Notes under the pieces: generated by a model
What the model was told of the DNA's origin: nothing
The model's database searches: none
The model's input: only the letters and a program-made list of their open reading frames with translations
Position numbers and translations under genes: made by a program
Assembly: GCF_016545825.1 (NCBI RefSeq)
Contig: NC_052619.1
Location: 49,741,090 to 49,805,089 of the forward strand
Length of the DNA stretch: 64,000 nt
Source of the DNA: Eucalyptus grandis
Lineage: Eukaryota > Streptophyta > Magnoliopsida > Myrtales > Myrtaceae
Reading direction: 5' to 3'
In this document: positions 57,839 to 64,000 of the stretch, one piece after another
How the letters are laid out: the number at the start of each line of letters is the position of its first letter
Position numbering within the stretch: position 1 is the first letter of the stretch

Positions 57839-57925
<87 letters not shown>
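57838..57925. repeat. Compound (AT)n-(GT)n microsatellite
   Basis: tatatacatacatac is followed by about 30 bp of (AT)n, a second (AT)n stretch and about 13 GT units. The ORF over it (57762-57959) is a shadow. Confidence 0.95.
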
Positions 57926-57959
57926 TATATGCTTTAGTTTGTAACTTGTAAGTACACAC

Positions 57960-58569
57960 CCTAGGAAACTAATCGAGAAAATACACAGGAAAGCAAATAT
58001 GATTTGCTGCAGTATATAGAATATTTGAACTAAGTGAATTTTTTTATTTTTAGTAATTCACGGGTGTTTATTAAAAAATAGAAAATTGTTAATATCACAA
58101 AAAATCTCAGATTGGTGCAATTGTGACAAATTTGCCAAAAATTAATTTTTTTGATTAACAAAACCCTTAGACAAATTTATAATTTTCTTGGTCCCTCTTC
58201 TTTTGTTACTAATGAAGCTTGCTAGAAGGAAAGAAGAAATATTTCTTAAATTGAGAAATGATTGCATGACAGTCTTTAATGTACTATGAGAATAATAATC
58301 TATTCTAAACCATAAAAAATCAAATTGCAAATAATTATAAACTGTTGTGGGACTCATTTCTTCAAGAATTTGTGGTCCACTACAAACTTTTATCCTCACA
58401 ATATCTTAAAGACTGTTATGCTAATAAAACCCCCTTAAATTATGCCGGCTAAGGCTAACATAATAATGGGCTAAAGTCGTAAATAATACCCCCATTATTA
58501 CAGTGATAATGGCAAATTCATAGTGACAAAACCTGATAGGAGTGAACTGGCAATTTAGGCCAAACAAAA
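57960..58569. other. Spacer without recognisable genes
   Basis: AT-rich. It shares a short block (58000-58070) with 52830-52900. The ORF 58142-58399 (minus) has no recognisable features. Confidence 0.45.
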
Positions 58570-59990
58570 TATCTTGGCACTCCTGCAAAATTTATTTTCC
58601 AATCTGGACTGGATCCCACGTCTTCTCGTTCTTACTGGCGTCCAAACTGATGGGGGTCAAATTCCATAGCTTCACGTTTTACGACTCCGTTTTCTAGCTT
58701 TGCTAAAAACATATGTTTTCTAGCATGTGAGGGGAGCAAGTTCCGAAGATGCCGAGACCAAACCCTGGATTTGAATTAAGGAATCCAGTCTTCGTGTTCG
58801 TCAATGTCGCTCTATGTGGAAAACAGCTAATGCCTGTACAATTATATTCATATCACGGTAGAGGATACCAATTTAAGTCAAGGAAAATGAGATTAAACGA
58901 TGGAAATTCTTTTAAACCCTGAAGTTTCTTGTAGTATGGAAAATAAACGTCTTAAAAATTGAACTGCTGTGTATAAAGATGTTTGACAAGTATCTAGCAA
59001 AACCACCCGTTCAGCATCAATTTTCTAAGATAAGAATCCGCTTTTCGTTTCTCTATGTGATGATAAATGACCTCCTTTAATTCAATGGTTCGAGTGTCGC
59101 TTTCTTGCTGTAGGAGTCATCGATTCAAATTCAACAGTAGGTACATCTTTTATTATTAAGTTGAACGGAAGGTGGGCAAAATACAGATAGATGGAACATC
59201 AGAAACATTTATGTGCAAGCTGCGAACAAATAACAAATGACGACACTGTCTACGTCAGGTGGTCATTTGTCAAAGGAATGATTGTTTATTAAGTTCCCCA
59301 CCCACATTATTCTTAGGACTGACAGTATTTTCTGAACAAGCATTGTCGTGATGCCTTGGGACTAATAATATTCGAGAGGAAACACACATAGTATATCAGG
59401 ACACTAAGCGTTGCCCTGTCGAAACCTTCATCAGTAGTAATCATCTGACAAGCTTCGTTTGCGGTCACTTGTATCTTTAGTAGATCTCCTTATCCAGCTT
59501 GTTTCACGTGGATCAAACTGTGCAACGAAAGTGGCGGACGCCCGACGCGTTGTTCTCGAATCACAATGCATTGGAGGGGGCTTTTGTTCCTTCAAATACC
59601 ATTGTCTGTGATAAACGAGTCAAAACTTCTATAAGGAGTAATCAATTAATGACCATTTGAAACAATTCTTGTATAATGTTATAGGATTTAGAACTTATGA
59701 AAGTAGATAACTAATCGCATAAGTGAAGCCTCCAGTAACTCTAGAAAAACCATAGCATTCATTAGTCTAGTATTTTAGACGAGACTACTTTGTCCATGTA
59801 GATGTAGATATAGTTTCTCCATCATCCAGCTTTCATTGAAACTGAATCATATCTATCAGCTTCTAGCAAGAATGGCATCTATCACCTTATTGTTTCCCTC
59901 CAATAATTTAAGTTTTTTCGTTAGGATGATAAATATATCAATTTAAAACTTAGAACAAAAGCATGCACAATTGAAAATCGAAAGGAAGTA
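58570..59990 (-). repeat. Copy R3 of the TNL upstream region, uninterrupted
   Basis: This is the cleanest copy, about 1.4 kb, without the chromovirus, without the promoter-like segment of R1, without the poly(A) scar and without the TIR transposon. It therefore serves as the empty-site reference for four insertions. No TIR exon is attached to its leader end. Confidence 0.7.
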
Positions 59991-60110
59991 TTATCTACTT
60001 CACAATAGAATTTAAGAAACTAAAATCAAAATAACTTCATGAATGCTGTGGGACATACCATCATGCATAAGGTACTAAAGGCAAAACAAATTTGCCGATG
60101 TTCTAGATAT

Positions 60111-60745
60111 TGTTGGTAGTTTGTTTGTAAAACAAATTAAAAGGTACCTTGTCGATGTGAGTGCGCATGTGAACAAAATTTGACAATGATCAATGATCAT
60201 TATTTTTTATTTATTATAATTCGAATTTATAATTTTAAAATAACCATCATGTCATATTAAAATAATATGACTGTTCATAATAGAGTGACTATTATTTTTA
60301 ATTACTTAAAGTTGAATTTATTATTTTTGCCTAACAATTATTAGACGCTTACACAACCTTTGAAAGGTTGTGTCTATTAGGACATGACTTCTTAACCTTT
60401 GGAAAATCATGTCTAGTCGAACATAACTTCTTCATTTTTAAAAAGGTTGTATCCATTTAAATATATTTATTCGACATTTGTGTTCAATGCTTTAATAACT
60501 TCCAATTTCATTTTCTTTCAAAAATATACAGCCATAGTTTCCTTTTGAGAGATCTTGGAGAAATTACTATTGCTATCCGGTATTCTCATCGAGACTTTGT
60601 TGTATTTTGTAAGATTTTTGCTAGTAGCAATTAGCAATGTTTTGAGGCAAATAATTTCTTAAAGAGAGTATTATCACACTTCTAAATCTGATTCCATTCT
60701 TCTTTCCAACGTTGATTGAAATTTCCCCAGACATCACATGACAAC
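60111..60745. mobile_element. Probable solo LTR of a copia-type element
   Basis: 635 bp from tgttggtagt to catgacaac, flanked by gatat (60106-60110 and 60746-60750). It contains a short stem acaacctttgaaaggttgt (about 60353-60371) and related tracts at 60400 and 60445, as in several copia LTRs, and a U5-like end (gagagatcttggagaaatta). The last bases are caac rather than the usual ca, which weakens the call. Confidence 0.5.
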
Positions 60746-60750
60746 GATAT

Positions 60751-61131
60751 GTTTTAGTTGTTGGTTTGTACTTTCATAAACAAATTCCCAAATGTGTTGC
60801 AAAGGTGTTGTATATGAAGATTGATCTGCATGAGACTTCCAAGAGATTCAGATGAAAAGGCTCTTCTTCCCTATTGAATACCCAGGTCAAATTAATATAA
60901 TCATGGACAATCCAGGCCTGTCATTATCAGGACTACGGGTGCACAAAGAAAATAAGAGACAGGAGTTGCATGGGAACGAAAACAAAGTAACACGCCTAAA
61001 CAAAAGTAAAGATATCTCTTCAAGAGGTAATTTTAGACTACTTGTCCTAGTCTCCGAAATGAGTGGATCGCAACGCACTCTTTGGTCTAGCTCTTGATAT
61101 AGACACATGAGTCTGCTGTTCCTGGCAATTC
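60751..61131 (-). other. 3' flank of TNL2
   Basis: Shares short phrases with the TNL1 3' flank (gagtggatc(g/c)caa at 61062 and 32085, ggtctagc nearby), so the two genes also resemble each other beyond their stop codons. Confidence 0.5.
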
Positions 61132-64000
61132 CTAACCAGCACTTGATGTTTCTGGTTCTTTCCAATCAGTGTCTAGCTTGGTGGACCTCGGATAATCAGG
61201 CAACCGTTTCAGGGACACGCAACCCAGAATAGTCAAATGCTTCAAACGTTGTAAGCAACCGAGACCCTCGATGGCTTGCAGCACTTGGCAATCGTGTAGC
61301 TCAAAAGATTTGAGCTTTACCAACTTCGATAGTTGAGGTAATCCTTCTAATGACTCACAGCAGATGATCTGTAGTGACTCCAAGGATTCCAACTCCTCCA
61401 GACCTTGTATCGCAACAAGACTTCCTAGTTCAGACAAATACAAGGTTTCTAGACTCTTCAAGCATGATAGATCTGGTATTCTCTCGAGGGATGGACACAC
61501 TTTTATGGACAATTCCCTTAACTTCTTCAAGTGTTCAAGCTCTGGGAGATGTGCCATTGAGCAGCTAGAAATGGAGAGACTCGACAGGTTCATGAAGTTG
61601 GAAAATTGCTGCGGTGGCGGTATATCCGTGAGATGCAAGGTTGACAAACTAGATGGAAGCTGGTGGATGGATTCTACAATCTTCCAAGGGGACATAAGTT
61701 CCTCTAACTGGTAAGGAGCCTTGAGCTTATACCTATGAAAGGACAAGTCCAAGTGATCTAAAGTAACTAAGTTCGAGAGGCGGGATGATTTCACAATGAT
61801 AAGCATCAAGGACAAGGCTTATCAAACTAGAGGGAAGCTTTGGCACTAGTCGAAGCTCCTCACACTCCTTCAACCCAAGTTCTTTAAGGCAAGGGAGAAA
61901 ACTGATCGTGGCGGGCAAACCAGAAATGCAAGTACCAGAGAAGTCCAAGATCCTCAAGCAGGATAGTCTACCAATTGCATCTGGGATTTCACCCGTAAGA
62001 TCCCTACAATCCCGGACATGTAACTCTTCTAGGTGAGATGGATAAGTGATTGTGGCTGGCAATCCGGAAATACGAGTACATGACAAGTCCAAGATCTGCA
62101 AATGGAACAGATTCCCAATAGAATTTGGGACTTCACCTGATAGATCTAGACACTCTGGGCAATGTAACTCTTCGAGCATCTCCAGCTGTCCAATTGCATC
62201 TGGTAGACTTTTTAATTTTGTACTTCCCATGTCGATGACTTTGATTTTCTTCAGATTTCCAATTGAATCTGGGAGACTTTCTATTCCCGAGAATGACAAA
62301 TCCAACTTAACTAATGATTCTAATCCTCCGAGAGAGTGTGGGAGCTTCTTTATCCCCTCACATCCTTTTATAGAGAAATGTGTGATTCTTACTAATCCTC
62401 CGATGGAATTTGGGAGTTTGTCAATTCCCTTGCAATACTTTACACCGAAGCTTGACAAAGATTTCAAATTGCCAACACTCTCGGTGAGTGTGACCAATTT
62501 GGAAGATGGGGGAAGATGAACTCTCTCAAAGATTCTAAATATCCAACCTCTTCGGGCAACTCCTTAAGAGAGTCACATCCATCCATATTCAGAGTTTTTA
62601 AGAGCCGTAGCTTACCAATGGAGCAATCAATCGTAATTAACCCGGAGCAGCCAGCGAGTACCAATATCTCTAAGTCCACGAAGTTTGCCAAGTCAGGTGT
62701 CCTTGTTAAGCATTTACAGTTTCTCAGGTCTAAAGCTTTCAGCTTTTTTGCCCTCTGCAGAAGAAATTTATATATTGAGAAAGAATAAAAAACATTTCAA
62801 ACAGGAACAAAGCACTGAGGCTGCCATACCTGAATTTGAGTCCATCCACCCCATTTTTCTGTGATGTTGCTACTGGACAGGTCGAGCACAACCAAGTTGA
62901 TGGGGCAGAAATTTGTTGCTGTGAATTCCGGAGGACAATGATGCCAAGAAAGCCACCTTAGCATTGGAAGCAGATCTTTGAAGTTGCCAACAAAATTTAA
63001 TCCCGTCCCTCGAAGGAACCTTAGATTTGGTAGATTGAGTAATTCTTCATCTCGTAAATGTATGGCCACGCACTTTTAGTGCTTCTACATGTTCATTTCC
63101 CTGCCAATAGAGACTAACATGAGTGGACCTCAAATCAAGTTAACAAGAAAAAGTTGTAACTCCTTGAGGACTGAAAGATTACTCGTAAATTGTACCTGCT
63201 TACTCCTTAATATGTTTAAGGCATCCTCATGAGTCCACACCCTGCTAAACTTGCTAGGATACTTACAATCCCCTTCCTGGACAATGTGCCTTCCAAGGTC
63301 TCGTACTTGGTCATTCATCCGGAATTTGATATCGCTTTCAACTTTTATCAGGGACCTATGAAGAAGGACATCAATTGCATAATTAGGATAGTAGTTACAA
63401 TCACTCCACATGAAAATTGGGTAAGTTTTATCTTCCTGGACAAAAAGGCATGCTATATCCAGAAACACTTGTTTTTGTTCTTTCTCTAATTCTTCATAAC
63501 TTATCATCAACGATTCTCGGACTTTCCCCAAAGGAGCTTTCCTTAACTTCTCCAATACTTCTATCCATAAAGCTCTATTGTCGTGCTTGCAAGAAAGAGA
63601 AGATCCTATCACCTCCACAGCTAACGGAAGGTTCCCCAAAGTAGACACAATTTCCCTTGCAAGACTTTCATAATCACCTGGAGGAAAGTCTTTTCCAAAA
63701 GCATGTCTACAAAACAACTGAAGGGATTGATCAGATTCCATTTCCCTGACTTCATAATCCAAGATTGTTTTTGGTTCATTTCGAATGGCACTTAAGTTCC
63801 TAGTGGTTATGATGACTCTACTACCAGATTTCAGCCCATCACACTCACCAACTAGCTTTTCCAGAAGATCTTTCTCTTCCATATCATCAACAACAATGAG
63901 AACCTTTTTATTTGAAAGCTGTCTTCTTATCATGTCGATCCCACAATCAACATCATAAAGTTCATTATTTCTTGATCGGTGAATGCTTGATAAGAGTTTC
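61132..64000 (-). pseudogene. TNL2: L6-like TIR-NBS-LRR gene, 3' part, disrupted, cut by the window edge
   Basis: Exons: NBS exon from the right edge to 63196 (donor CAG|GTACAA); exon 3 63100-62830; LRR exon 62754-61132. The TIR and P-loop lie beyond 64000; the frame is open to the edge. NBS motifs: KKVLIVVDDM (kinase-2), GSRVIITTRN, GNLPLAVEVIGSSL, FLDIACLF, and RMNDQVRDL, where MHD is MND. Exon 3 carries LRWLSWHHCPPEFTATNFCP as in TNL1. The LRR part has about 18 repeats, some duplicated compared with TNL1 (two SGLPATI units). Lesions: frame change near 63055 with TGA at 63047-63049, near 62505 and near 61785. The C-terminus reads TKLDTDWKEPETSSAG. None of the breaks is shared with TNL1, so they arose separately. 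Confidence 0.88.

Noticed and set aside
57762..57959. Thr-His/Ile-Tyr repeat ORF
   Set aside because: Translation of the AT/GT microsatellite.

Overview
This is plant nuclear DNA from a dicot. The window holds remains of a TIR-NBS-LRR (TNL) resistance-gene cluster, all on the minus strand, embedded in nested transposable elements. TNLs are absent from grasses, and the TIR/NBS/LRR sequences most resemble the flax L6-like group. I lean towards a woody rosid, possibly Myrtales, but that is a guess from memory of the family style. I found no tRNA, rRNA, CRISPR or bacterial-type operon, and nothing that clearly forms an undescribed system.

Left part (1-4568, then 14176-24330): an open TIR gene start (354-1164) whose first exon is a 59-nt micro-exon coding for a membrane-spanning helix. 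Upstream of it lies a degenerate tandem array of resistance-gene flank units (block 1, leader, block 2, block 3, seen in up to four partial copies). These units are broken by a LINE-type RNase H fragment carrying a 200-bp MITE, by a 9.6-kb Sirevirus-like Ty1/copia element (4569-14175, perfect 5-bp target duplication), by a damaged TIR-type DNA transposon and by a candidate 3-kb solo LTR (16145-19155).

Middle (24330-37469): about 3.6 kb without recognisable genes, a TIR exon relic (27988-28101) cut by a 5' fragment of a Tork-like copia element (28104 to about 31500), then TNL1 (32108-35924). TNL1 is an almost full-length TNL with four recognisable coding exons, but with frameshifts, stops and a damaged P-loop.

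Right part (37470-64000): a 12-kb Tekay-like chromovirus (37470-49438, minus strand) inserted in the TNL1 upstream region. It is followed by two further copies of that upstream region (about 54446-57080 and 58570-59990), several poly(A) retroposition scars, a GC-rich TIR transposon (55959-56932), a probable solo LTR (60111-60745) and a second broken TNL (TNL2, 61132 to the right edge).

What belongs together: the TNLs and their duplicated flanks record tandem duplication followed by loss of coding sequence, and the transposons later landed in the duplicated flanks. Because the flanks exist in several copies, empty insertion sites can be read inside this window, which fixes several element boundaries.
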